64,000 bases of DNA, from assembly GCF_026151205.1 (NCBI RefSeq), contig NC_087076.1, positions 7,852,902-7,916,901 of the forward strand. The letters run 5' to 3'. Position numbers and translations under genes: made by a program. The notes beneath the pieces are model-generated. The model made no database searches. It worked only from the letters and a program-made list of their open reading frames with translations, and had not been told where the DNA came from. Shown here one piece after another: positions 30,699 through 40,524 of the stretch. This stretch comes from Bolinopsis microptera (Eukaryota > Ctenophora > Tentaculata > Lobata > Bolinopsidae). Each line of letters starts with the position of its first letter. Position 1 is the stretch's first letter.

Positions 30699-30816
30699 CT
30701 TAACAAATTGGCATCGCCAAGTTTCTGTATCGAATCCACCAATACATTGGAGACGTCTTCTCTTCTTTGAACAACCCAAGCAATGTTTGCCATTGAGATA
30801 GTGACAGTTCACATTA
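30699..30816 (-). CDS. Possible Cys-rich exon (exon B) of the minus-strand locus
   Basis: On the minus strand the sequence reads NVNCHYLNGKHCLGCSKKRR, then RLQCIGGFDTETWRCQFVK, up to donor AAG|GTAAAT (30698). The spaced Cys/His pattern and clean donor look like a real exon, perhaps a metal-binding module. The acceptor is unclear (AG at 30817-30818, preceded by a purine-rich run) and the phase-0 donor does not fit the Ser-rich frame of exon C. It could belong to an alternative transcript. Confidence 0.45.
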
Positions 30817-31027
30817 CTTTTTCATTTAGTTTCTACTGCAAAGATGTGATAAGTATAAAAGATGGAAATTAATGAACTCTTTAAGGCCACAGGGAGGGAG
30901 AGTCCGAGGTCAATTTTGAGATTTTGAGATATGTTGTAGAGCTCGATTTAAATTTTCAAATGCTTTTGTCCTGACCGAAAAAAAAGTTTCCCATGGTAGA
31001 TATTGCGCATCATGAAATTGTCAACAG

Positions 31028-31130
31028 TTAAGGGGGTCTTCATCAAAATTATTTTGAAATTGTCTTTATAGTTTTTTCTGATAGAGGGGAGTGATATCTA
31101 CCAGCAGCTTTTGGTTCCATGGAAAAATAT
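31028..31130. mobile_element. Truncated copy of the TTAA MITE at 12083
   Basis: TTAA at 31029-31032 is followed by GGGGGTCTTCATCAAAATT and then text matching the reverse complement of 12083-12222 through the ATCTACCAGCAGCTTTTGGT block. The far end is missing. Another scrap, ATCAGAAACAACTATAAAGT, lies at about 31512-31555. Confidence 0.7.
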
Positions 31131-31244
31131 TGCTCCTAGCTGAAATTATTGCTGGTCTAAGGTCAGCGCTCATGTGTAATTGTATTGCACGAGCGATTTT
31201 CAATTCAACCAGCAGCTGGTAGATATAAATCAAGAGGCTTGCAT

Positions 31245-31430
31245 ATAATGAACATATTGACATGGGTGCAGAGTTGAGTCTGTACGGAACCTAGTAGTTT
31301 CAGTTCCTTGTTTAACTTGCTGTACAGCAAGGACATCCACTACTTTAGCCCGGCGAGGCACATAGCTCACTCTACAACTCCGTGTCAAATGTTTCATATA
31401 TAATAGCCAAGTTCACAAGATATATCCTTG
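31245..31430. repeat. Dispersed repeat, inverse of 36245-36440
   Basis: About 185 bp, including GACTCAACTCTGCACCCATG on the opposite strand and a GCTGTACAGCAAGGACATCC block, matches 36245-36440 in reverse complement with few differences. No coding content is recognised. Confidence 0.65.
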
Positions 31431-31530
31431 TGTTTGAGAAGCGCTCGTTAGAACTGCTTCCTTTCCCTTCAGTATCCCACAGTCTCTCGAGTATCACTAC
31501 CCTCTATAGCTATCAGAAACAACTATAAAG

Positions 31531-32055
31531 TCAATTTCGAGATAAATTTGATGAATTCAGCGGATCATCTTCATTGTAACTACTTGCAGATTTGCTGCTA
31601 ACATTCTTTAATTTACTGAACTCATTATTTACATGCATTTTGTGCTCTTGGTCATTGGGTTGGTTTTGAAGGTGTTTTCCTGTGAAGAAAGTATTAAATA
31701 ACAATTCTTCCTTATCTTTTTCAGATGTGACCAGCAAGTCACAGTCTTTGAGGTTGCAGATAAAATTGTCAGTTTTGGCCCCAAAAACCCGTTTATATTT
31801 CCTCCAGAATTGAGTGCAGTCTTTAGCTTTGGTGTTTAGTGCTTCAACTCTTTCACGAATCCATTCATTCTTTTCTTTAATCAGCGCTTTATTGAATGAT
31901 TCAATGCTTTCAGTGAGTGTGGCCTTGTTTCTGGGAGTTGATCTTTGCTTAAATCTTTCTTTCACTTTTAGAGCTTCATTAGATAGAGTTGTAAGTGCAG
32001 AACACCAATATGGTTTTGAATGAATGGATAGAAAAGAAGACTGGAGATTCTTCAC
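31531..32055 (-). pseudogene. LINE ORF2 fragment (linker between endonuclease and RT)
   Basis: The 174-codon open frame on the minus strand contains KPYWCSALTTLSNEALKVKE and EWIRERVEALNTKAKDCTQF followed by WRKYKRVFG. This pattern (W..L....AL.....R...R.............N........FW.......FG) is typical of the segment between endonuclease and reverse transcriptase in CR1-type LINEs. It lacks both catalytic domains. A CR1-like C-terminal fragment sits next to it at 32224-32682, separated by a minisatellite and a palindrome. Confidence 0.65.
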
Positions 32056-32059
32056 TTTA

Positions 32060-32179
32060 GTTTTAACTAAAGTTTTAACTAAAGTTTTAACTAAAGTTTT
32101 AACTAAAGTTTTAACTAAAGTTTTAACTAAAGTTTTAACTAAAGTTTTAACTAAAGTTTTAACTAAAGTTTTAACTAAA
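32060..32179. repeat. 12-bp minisatellite, ten copies of TTTTAACTAAAG
   Basis: Ten perfect or near-perfect copies of a 12-bp unit. The long VLTK-repeat frame it creates on the plus strand has no other support as a gene. Confidence 0.9.
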
Positions 32180-32274
32180 GATCTGGTCTTAATCTTGTTT
32201 CAGCCAATAGATGTAGTAAGAGTTTAAAAACTCTTACTACATCTATTGGTTGAAACAAGATTAAGACCAGATCT
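32179..32274. repeat. Near-perfect 47-bp-arm palindrome with 2-bp loop
   Basis: Arms 32179-32225 and 32228-32274 are reverse complements apart from about one position (CAGCCAA against TTGGTTG). The right arm is coding-strand sequence of the LINE fragment at 32224-32682, so the left arm is an inverted copy of that fragment's edge. Confidence 0.85.
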
Positions 32275-32682
32275 GCTCATTCTGTACAAACCCGATCCAT
32301 ATTCAGTCAAACCACTAGTTACTTTAAAAGCTTCAATAAGGTTCCCACGTATTCGCCGCTCTGCCAGCGCTGTCAAATTGAGGAGATCCAGTCTACGGCT
32401 GTATGGAAGAGTACCGACCTCCTCAATAAGACTGGTAAACCGCCTCTGGACGCTCTCCAGCTCCAAAACAGTCCCCCAACTTCCATGAGCCGCAACTGGA
32501 TTCCACAATTGGACACAATACTCAGGAGGAGGTCTTATCAAAGCTTTATAAATAGCTATCATTACAACCTGTTCTCTAATAACTAAATTTCTTACAATCC
32601 AGCAGATCATACGATTTGCTTTAGAAATATATGCTTTTATCTGTTCATTCCAAAGCAAGGAGCTTTGGGTAATAACCCCCAA
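32224..32682 (-). pseudogene. CR1-like LINE ORF2 C-terminal fragment
   Basis: The minus-strand frame includes GVITQSSLLWNEQIKAYISK then ANRMICWIVRN, IYKALIRPPPEYCVQLWNPV and VQRRFTSLIEE, followed by RRLDLLNL..L..RR-R-x-LIEAFK. This is the standard post-RT thumb/C-terminal signature of CR1/Jockey-type LINEs. Truncated at both ends. Confidence 0.8.
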
Positions 32683-32917
32683 ATCTTTTCCCTGTACTGT
32701 GCAGATACTTCTAGTTCTACTCCATTTACAACATAGTTTAAGTTAGGATTATTATTCAGATTAATATGAACTACTATTAATATGAACTATATAGGAAAAA
32801 TAAGAAAGTTTTTAGACATACTTTTACATTTAAACGATTCCAGGAATTCAGCTGATGTGATGGTAGTTTAGTAAGTATAGTAGTTACTGGACCGCGCTCA
32901 GCCTGTCATTCCGCCGA

Positions 32918-33254
32918 ATCTCTATTCTGCGTATGTATATGTTTATGAACATGATAGCCTGAGGTCCCCAGGTAATGTGGTACTGGGCCGCGCCGCGCAA
33001 CCAATAATGCTTCTCACAATCACACGCTAGATCGGCAAAATGCGCTACTGTGTACTGGCGGTCTCGCCGAGCTGCAAAGAATTGACATTGTTAATTAACT
33101 TTCCTCCAATAAAATTGCTGCATTAAAAATTATTTTGCTTCTAAAACATGTTGGCTCTAGTAATTAATAAATGTGACATATAATTGTAAAATAATTATTG
33201 AATAAACCTTATCTGGGGACTTCAGGCTATCATGTTCATAAACCGAATAGAGAT
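32918..33254. mobile_element. TIR element with GTTTATGAACATGATAGCCT inverted ends
   Basis: The run GTTTATGAACATGATAGCCT plus GAGGTCCCCAG at 32941-32971 is inverted at 33211-33243 with one mismatch, and CGAATCTCTATTC occurs outside both. The interior is GC-rich then AT-rich and non-coding. A target-site duplication was not identified. Confidence 0.55.
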
Positions 33255-34140
33255 TAGGAAAACAAATTTTAGGAAAACAAATTTAAATTTTGGTATTTAT
33301 TAATAACAATCAAAAACATATCATATCATAAAAATAAAGCCGCGCGTTGGTTGACTGCCTCAGTAAGGTGAATAATATAAGCTCGAAGGTGCCCTGCGCA
33401 TTTACAGAACCTCATGCGGCGATCACATGATCATGAGGACCTGTGAGCGCCAAATTTAATTTAAAGTTTCTAGAAATCATACATCACTACGAGTTACTCA
33501 TGCTTTTTAAAATTTTTTATAGGAGTGTAGATTGTCAGGTATTTCTTGGAGGACTTCGCCGTTTCGACGCGCCGCGCGAACTAGCATTCTTGCTTCGCAT
33601 CGAATCTCGACGGATTGACGGATTGACATCGTCAATCAAGGTATTTCATTCATACTTATAGTCGGTTTAAAGCTGTATTAGTCGGTTTAAACTTTTAAAG
33701 CTGTATATATTTAGAACTCACTATTATTTATACTATGAAAGCAGAACGTAGGTAATGGACAATATACCGACGACAATACCAAGGGCCAGAGTGCCACAAT
33801 GACTTTTCCGGATCTGTTTTTACCGAGGGCTTATCCACCAGTTACTCATGCTGCATGTATAGTCTAATATTATTTATTTGTTTTATTCTATAGCAAGCTT
33901 TCTGTTGACCATTGTTAATGATCTGGCCCGGCGCGCGCTACTTCGTAGCTCGTGCCGTCATTTCAGTCGCGCTAAATCACTCTACAGTCGATTCTTCCAT
34001 TTTCACCACTTTTAGTTTCGCATTGGATAAGCACATGTTATACGCGCGCGTTACGTGTCAATCATATTTGATCCCGATTTCTTACTTTGGGTTTCAAACT
34101 TGCTTGTCGAGTTTTCGTCAATAATCAATTATCATCCATG
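33255..34140. repeat. Mosaic of GCGCGC-rich dispersed repeats
   Basis: 33545-33640 (GGAGGACTTCGCCG...CGACGGATTGACG) recurs at 58708-58780. 33893-33945 (TTGACCATTGTTAATGATCT and GCGCGCGCTACTTCG) recurs inverted at 45195-45255, and a related arm lies at 54165-54215. No gene is recognised. Confidence 0.6.
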
Positions 34141-35904
34141 ATTCATCATTGCCACTTGTGTAATACCTTGAAATCCTATAAGTTGAATGAATAGGTTTTA
34201 AAATTGTTGACATAGCATAGAAGGACTGTTGTCAGAATGTAGAATGATACAGAGCCGCCTTCAGAAGTTAAAATTGTTGAGCCTTATTTTCTAGTGTACT
34301 GTTTCGTATGACATATGAGTCGAGGTACAAATAGAATTTTTCGCTGGATCAAAATGCTGAGATTTTAATATAAAGCTAGTTTAGATTACGCCTGATTGCT
34401 TGAGTCCTATTTAAAAATATTTTTGATATGTCATCCTAGAAGTAGACTCACAAATTTTGCATTCGTTTTAATTGTGTTTTTTTTATGCGAAGAGCATATA
34501 TTGTTTTTCCTTAAGCCAGCTGATCCAGCTATTGTAAAAGTCTACGGTCTAAAATGCTACTTACTTTAGAAACACTGCGCTTCTTATTTGAATCATTAAA
34601 TCTAGGCTGCATAAAATGATAGGTTTTCGGATTTTGACCTGAGCAGCCGAAACTGATATTATTATTATTGTTATCCATATAATATACTATTATCGATGTA
34701 GTTTAATAGACTATAAATTTATTATATAACCTGGTTTTATTTCCATAGAAGTGTTTTTACCAGTTACTTTAGTAAATTAACAAAATGTACGTCTCCACTC
34801 TGCAGTTCCGACTGCAATTCGAACTTTGCCGTCTAGAATCTAGTGTGAATATTATAGATATTTACAACAAATATTTTAATTATCAGGTTCATCAGCATGG
34901 GACAAGTTGCAGATCAACCGCCATATAGGTACGTACTACAAGTGTTCATTTATGACTCAGTAATACAATTAAACAACAAGTTAACTTAAGAGTTGCAATT
35001 TGATTGATATACAATATCATGCGATAGTTTATTAAAAAACTTCGAAGGCTTTTAACTTGAATAACAATATCATTTTTAAAGCAAGGTTTGTAATTGAAGG
35101 CAAGCATATCGGTCTGTACTGATGTAAAGGATTTTTGTTCTCAGTTTCTATGAAATTGTACCATGTACATATTTTTACCTCGTTCACCCTTCCAGCTCAT
35201 GCATCAAGGCTGATTCTTCATCCTCACACTTACACATCTTCAATTAGTCACCACCTGGAACTAAGGAACTTTATCATATATAATTATAATCACGTCATCG
35301 CCCCATCATCCCTTATAGTCGAAGACGATAACATATGCATATTGTATAATTCTGCAAAATAAAACATGTTTTATTACTTATATGTTTGAACCAACTCCCT
35401 ATCCCCTCCTAGATTATCCATTTTTCTCAATTTTTGCTACTTTTCAAAAGTTCAAAGAATCTTTTAATAAGCTTGAACCTCCCATAATATCTCTGGACAG
35501 TATAATGTATGTGTCCGGTGAACGAATCAATTCTCTCTCAAATTATATGTGTTCACTGTTCACAGTTTATTTGCGAAAAGTTTCTACTATCAGCTAATTT
35601 AATTTGATTACAACTTGTTTTATTTAACCTTCCCCAGTTTGGCTATGAAATAATTGATATCACCAAATAAAATCAGCCCACGTTAAGATTCACCGTTAAT
35701 AAGTACAAAAAATGCATACTCACATTCCTACTCAGTGCACACTATGTATAATAACTGTTGCCAGATAAAACATTGAATGAGTTGCTTTAATTACAATTAA
35801 TAAACGATGTGCAATGTATAATATTATATATAGATAATACTATATATATATAGCTTACAACTACATGTTTCCATGGTAAAATGGGTGGGCGACAATTAAC
35901 TTAA
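34141..35904. other. AT-rich non-coding stretch with one candidate microexon
   Basis: Nothing clear. One possible exon at 34887-34928 has an acceptor (ttaattatcag), an ATG at 34897 reading MGQVADQPPY and a donor GTACGT. MGQ at a protein start would suit N-myristoylation, but no partner exon was found. Confidence 0.25.
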
Positions 35905-36224
35905 CCCTGACCCTGACCCTGACCCTGACCCTGACCCTGACCCTGACCCTGACCCTGACCCTGACCCTGACCCTGACCCTGACCCTGACCCTGACCCTGA
36001 CCCTGACCCTGACCCTGACCCTGACCCTGACCCTGACCCTGACCCTGACCCTGACCCTGACCCTGACCCTGACCCTGACCCTGACCCTGACCCTGACCCT
36101 GACCCTGACCCTGACCCTGACCCTGACCCTGACCCTGACCCTGACCCTGACCCTGACCCTGACCCTGACCCTGACCCTGACCCTGACCCTGACCCTGATC
36201 CTGATCCTGATCCTGACCCTGACT
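35905..36224. repeat. (CCCTGA)n array, about 53 copies
   Basis: A perfect 6-bp tandem array, with three CCTGAT variants near 36197-36214 close to its right end. The complementary strand reads TCAGGG, one base from the animal telomere repeat TTAGGG. It is interstitial here, flanked by ordinary sequence on both sides. Confidence 0.95.
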
Positions 36225-36244
36225 TTAAACTTTCCAGATAGTTA

Positions 36245-36440
36245 CATGGCTATATATGAATATATGAAACATTTGACATGGAGTTGTAGAGTGAGTTATG
36301 TGCCTCGCCGGGCTAAAGTAGTGGATGTCCTTGCTGTACGGCAAGTTAAACAAGGAACTGAAACTACTAGGTTCCGTACAGACTCAACTCTGCACCCATG
36401 TCAACATGTTCATTATATGCAAGCCTCTTCATTTATAAGA
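36245..36440. repeat. Dispersed repeat, inverse of 31245-31430
   Basis: Matches 31245-31430 in reverse complement (GGTTCCGTACAGACTCAACT and more). It abuts the satellite-like array. Confidence 0.65.
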
Positions 36441-39230
36441 CGGATAATCTGAGCAAGTTTGGGCAAATTTCTATGTGCCAAACTTGAGATATGACTTCAA
36501 ACACATTAAAATATCTCAAATTGGCGGTTTTGGTACGATATTTGACGAAAGTCGATTATCTCAAGATCTAACTAATAGAATTTCTTTAAACTTTCCAGAT
36601 AGGGGGGAGCCAAGTAGATTTTTGTAGATATTTGGATACGTTAATTCACCACTTTTTTCGTGAATTATCCATTACAATAATCTACAAATATCTACATTTA
36701 TCTACAAAAAATGTATATCTCAAATATGTGCCCAGAAATTCTACTGAATTTTTGGAGATAAATGTATAAATTTGTAGAATTTGTAGAATTTTCGTGAATT
36801 ATCCATTGACAATAATCTACAAATATCTACATTTATCTACAAAAAATGTAATCTCAAATATGTGCCCAGAAATTCTACTGAATTTTTGGAGATAAATGTA
36901 TAAATTTGTAGAATGTCAACCACTTTTTTCGTGGATTATCCATTCTACATTAATCTACAAATATCTACAAATATCTACAAATATCTACTTGGCTCCCCCC
37001 CCCCCCAGATAGTTACATGGCTATAAGACGATTAATCTGAGCAAGTTTGGGCGAATTTATATGTGCAAAACTTGAGATATGAATTCAAACACATTAAAAT
37101 ATCTCAAATTGGCAGTTTTGGTACGATATTTGACGAAAGTCGATTATCTCAAGATCTTACTGATAGAATTTCTTAAAATGTTTCCAAATAGTTACATGGC
37201 TATAAGACAGACAATATGAGCAAGTTTGAGCGAATTTCTATATGCCAAATTTGAGATATAACTTCAAACACAAGAAAATATCTCAAATTGGTGCGTTCTA
37301 GCGGAACGCGGGCATATATTTTGAGATCTAACTGATAGAATTTTTTAAAACTTTCCAGATAGTTACATGGTTATAAGACGATTAATCTGAGCAAGTTTGG
37401 GCGAATTTTTATGAGCCAAACTTGAGATATGACTTCAAACACATTAAAATATCTCAAATTGGCGGTTTTGGTACGATATTTGACGAAAGTCGATTATCTC
37501 AAGATCTAACTGATAGAATTTTTTAAAACTTTCCAAATAGTTACATGGCTGTAAGACGGATAATCTGAGCAAGTTTGGGCGAATTTCTATGTGCCAAACT
37601 TGAGATATGACTTCAAACACAAGGAAATATTTCAAATTGGTACGGTACGCAGGCATATATTTTGAGCTCTGACTGATAGAATTTCTTTAAACTTTCCATA
37701 TAGTTACATGGCTATAAGACAGATAATCTGAGCAAGTTTGGGCAAATTTCTATGTGCCAAACTTGAGATATGACTTCAAACACATTAAAATATCTCAAAT
37801 TGGCAGTTTCGGTACGATATTTGACGAAAGTCGATTATCTCAAGATCTTACTGATAGAATTTCTTAAAATTTTCCAAATAGTTACATGGCTGTAAGACGG
37901 ATAATCTGAGCAAGTTTGGGCGAATTTCTATGTGCCAAACTTGAGATATGACTTCAAACACAAGGAAATATTACAAATTGGTACGGTACGCAGGCATATA
38001 TTTTGAGATCTGACCGATAGAATTTCTTTATATAAACTACATGTTTCCATGGATAGTTACATGGCTATAAGACAGACAATATGAGCAAGTTTGAGCGAAT
38101 TTCTATATGCCAAATTTGAGATATAACTTCAAACACAAGAAAATATCTCAAATTGGTGCGTTCTAGCGGAACGCGGGCATATATTTTGAGATCTAACTGA
38201 TAGAATTTTTTAAAACTTTCCAGATAGTTACATGGTTATAAGACGATTAATCTGAGCAAGTTTGGGCGAATTTTTATGAGCCAAACTTGAGATATGACTT
38301 CAAACACATTAAAATATCTCAAATTGGCGGTTTTGGTACGATATTTGACGAAAGTCGATTATCTCAAGATCTAACTGATAGAATTTTTTAAAACTTTCCA
38401 AATAGTTACATGGCTGTAAGACGGATAATCTGAGCAAGTTTGGGCGAATTTCTATGTGCCAAACTTGAGATATGACTTCAAACACAAGGAAATATTTCAA
38501 ATTGGTACGGTACGCAGGCATATATTTTGAGCTCTGACTGATAGAATTTCTTTAAACTTTCCATATAGTTACATGGCTATAAGACAGATAATCTGAGCAA
38601 GTTTGGGCAAATTTCTATGTGCCAAACTTGAGATATGACTTCAAACACATTAAAATATCTCAAATTGGCAGTTTCGGTACGATATTTGACGAAAGTCGAT
38701 TATCTCAAGATCTTACTGATAGAATTTCTTAAAATTTTCCAAATAGTTACATGGCTATAAGGCGGATAATCTGAGCAAGTTTGGGCGAATTTCTATGTGC
38801 CAAACTTGAGATATGACTTCAAACACAAGGAAATATTACAAATTGGTACGGTACGCAGGCATATATTTTGAGATCTGACCGATAGAATTTCTTTAATTTT
38901 TCCAGATAGTTACATGGCTATAAGACGGATAATATGAGCAAGTTTGGGCAAATTTCTATGTGCCAAACTTGAGATATGACTTCAAACACATTAAAATATC
39001 TCAAATTGGCGGTTTTGGTACGATATTTGACGAAAGCCGATTATCTCAAGATCTAACTGATAGAATTTCTTTAAACTTTCCAGATAGTCACATGTCTATA
39101 AGACGGATAATATGAGCAAGTTTGCGCGAATTTCTATGTGCCAAACGTGAGATATGACTTCAAACACAAGGAAATATTTCAAATTCTATCAGTATCAGTT
39201 AGATCTTGAGAAAATCGAAAATAACCGTCA
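36440..39230. repeat. Satellite-like array of ~165-178 bp units with an 865-bp higher-order repeat
   Basis: A unit beginning AGTTACATGGCTATAAGACG recurs about 14 times. Each unit contains an inverted pair, CAAGTTTGG...CCAAACTTG, and the end GATAGAATTTCTTTAAACTT. A five-unit block starting near 37191 is repeated at about 38056 (offset 865 bp, nearly identical), so the array has a higher-order structure. Short frames repeat with the array (for example 37444 and 38309 on the minus strand) but are by-products. Confidence 0.85.
36602..37006. mobile_element. 405-bp TIR element with G-run tips inserted in the array, 5-bp target duplication
   Basis: It starts GGGGGGAGCCAAGTAGATTT and ends with the inverse, ATCTACTTGGCTCCCCCC. 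AGATA flanks both ends (36597-36601 and 37007-37011), and uninterrupted array units read CCAGATAGTTACATGG, giving the empty site. Inside is a ~118-bp tandem pair around TTTTTTCGTGAATTATCC. No frame. Confidence 0.8.
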
Positions 39231-39740
39231 GCTTATGTAATGTAATCACAACTTGTTTAAGTTGACTATGAAAACCTTCCCCAGTTTGGCTATGATATAA
39301 TTGATATCTCTAAATAAAATTGGCCTATGTTAAGACTCACCATTGAGCGAGCTACAAAAAATACACAGTACACACTCACATTCCTACCCAGTGCACACTA
39401 TAACTGTTGCCAGATAAAACATTCAATGACTCGCTTTAATTACAATTAATAAACGATGTGCAATGCATAATATAGATAGCTTATGACCACATATGTTTCC
39501 ATGTATATTCAGTAGTCAATGACTAGACAGTGTTATTGAAAATTACAAAGAATAAAATGGCGTCTGGACTTGGGACCAGCTCATAGTACATTTCATTAAT
39601 GCCCTCTGAAAACCATTCTGCTAGCTAAAAAATGATATTTTTAGGTAAAACGTACTGAAAATTAAAATTAAGATCAAAAATTGAAAACGAACTAACAAAA
39701 AGAATGACACGTCATGCTAAAATACATATTCCGAAGTAAG
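39231..39740. other. Non-coding spacer
   Basis: 39240-39500 shares diverged blocks with 35600-35870 (TTCCCCAGTTTGGCTATGA, CAGTGCACACTAT, AATAAACGATGTGCAATG), so the array plus the (CCCTGA)n tract sits between two copies of a flanking repeat. Confidence 0.5.
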
Positions 39741-39749
39741 ATTAATCCC

Positions 39750-39955
39750 AGAATAATTTTTAGCAACTTTCAGACACGTTTTCAAACATAATCCAATAGC
39801 TACAGACAACTGCTGCAAGGAACTATTTCTTCCAGATGTAATGAATCGAAATTTAATAGGGTCCTTGTGCATTTTTGTCGTACCATACAGATATGGAAGC
39901 TTTCTTTTCTCAGACTTGATTTTAATTCCATGAGACTTGAGGAAGTCTACATGTC
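39750..39955 (-). pseudogene. Reverse transcriptase remnant (fingers region), Penelope-like or related
   Basis: The minus-strand frame reads KSEKRKLPYLYGTTKMHKDP and then IKFRFITSGRNSSLQQLSVA. The block LPxLYGTxKMHKxPxKFRFI resembles the early RT motifs of Penelope-like and related polymerases found in invertebrates (from memory). It is too short to be functional and different from the element at 40535. Confidence 0.5.
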
Positions 39956-40030
39956 AGAGAATGATTTCAGGATCTTGTTAAGGTTGATATCCTCAACATA
40001 TTTATTAGTGTACTGAACTACCATGTAATT

Positions 40031-40524
40031 CTGATATCTGGATATTATCCGGTTGGAAGAGACAAGGACAAGTGAAACAAGGAAGTTAGGAGTAAGGGCA
40101 AATTTTCGGCGTCAACGCCATCTTCAGGCTAAAATTGTTATAAACGTTAGTATATAATAAATGCTTCTATACTAGTTAAAATGCTAAATTAAAATTACAC
40201 ACACTGAATACAGGTTACATCAAATGGTATTGTACATTACATTGAAAATAGTGATGTACACACGTTTTACACTCTGTCCAAGTACATAATATCTACTGAA
40301 CAGCAGGGTCGTGTGCTATTTGTTTAAATTTGTCTTTGAATATGTTGTAAAAGAAATCCCTTAAGCTTCTCGCACTCTTCTTTGTTATTGATACTAGGTT
40401 TAAATAAATTAATGTAGTAAGCTTCTGTCACTTTACGTTTAATGGTGCTATATAAGTTAATTTCTAAAATATCGAAGGAAATATCTGGTTCTATGTTATC
40501 GTGAAACTCTGAATAATTTATTAA
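40031..40524 (-). repeat. Left inverted arm of the Penelope-like element
   Basis: Reverse complement of the element's own 3' end: 40130-40524 matches 42765-43163, and 40031-40129 matches 48837-48935. It carries the end of the ORF and 3' tail, with the TTTTCGGCGTCAACGCCATC motif. Penelope-like elements commonly have terminal repeats, sometimes inverted and partial. Confidence 0.85.

Noticed and set aside
32024-32227. Frame encoding a VLTK tetrapeptide repeat
   Set aside because: It is only the translation of the 12-bp minisatellite; no start context or conservation.
35905-36224. Chromosome end
   Set aside because: The CCCTGA array is flanked on both sides by ordinary sequence, so it is interstitial.
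37444-38521. Two identical 70-codon minus-strand frames 865 bp apart
   Set aside because: By-products of the satellite-like unit duplication.
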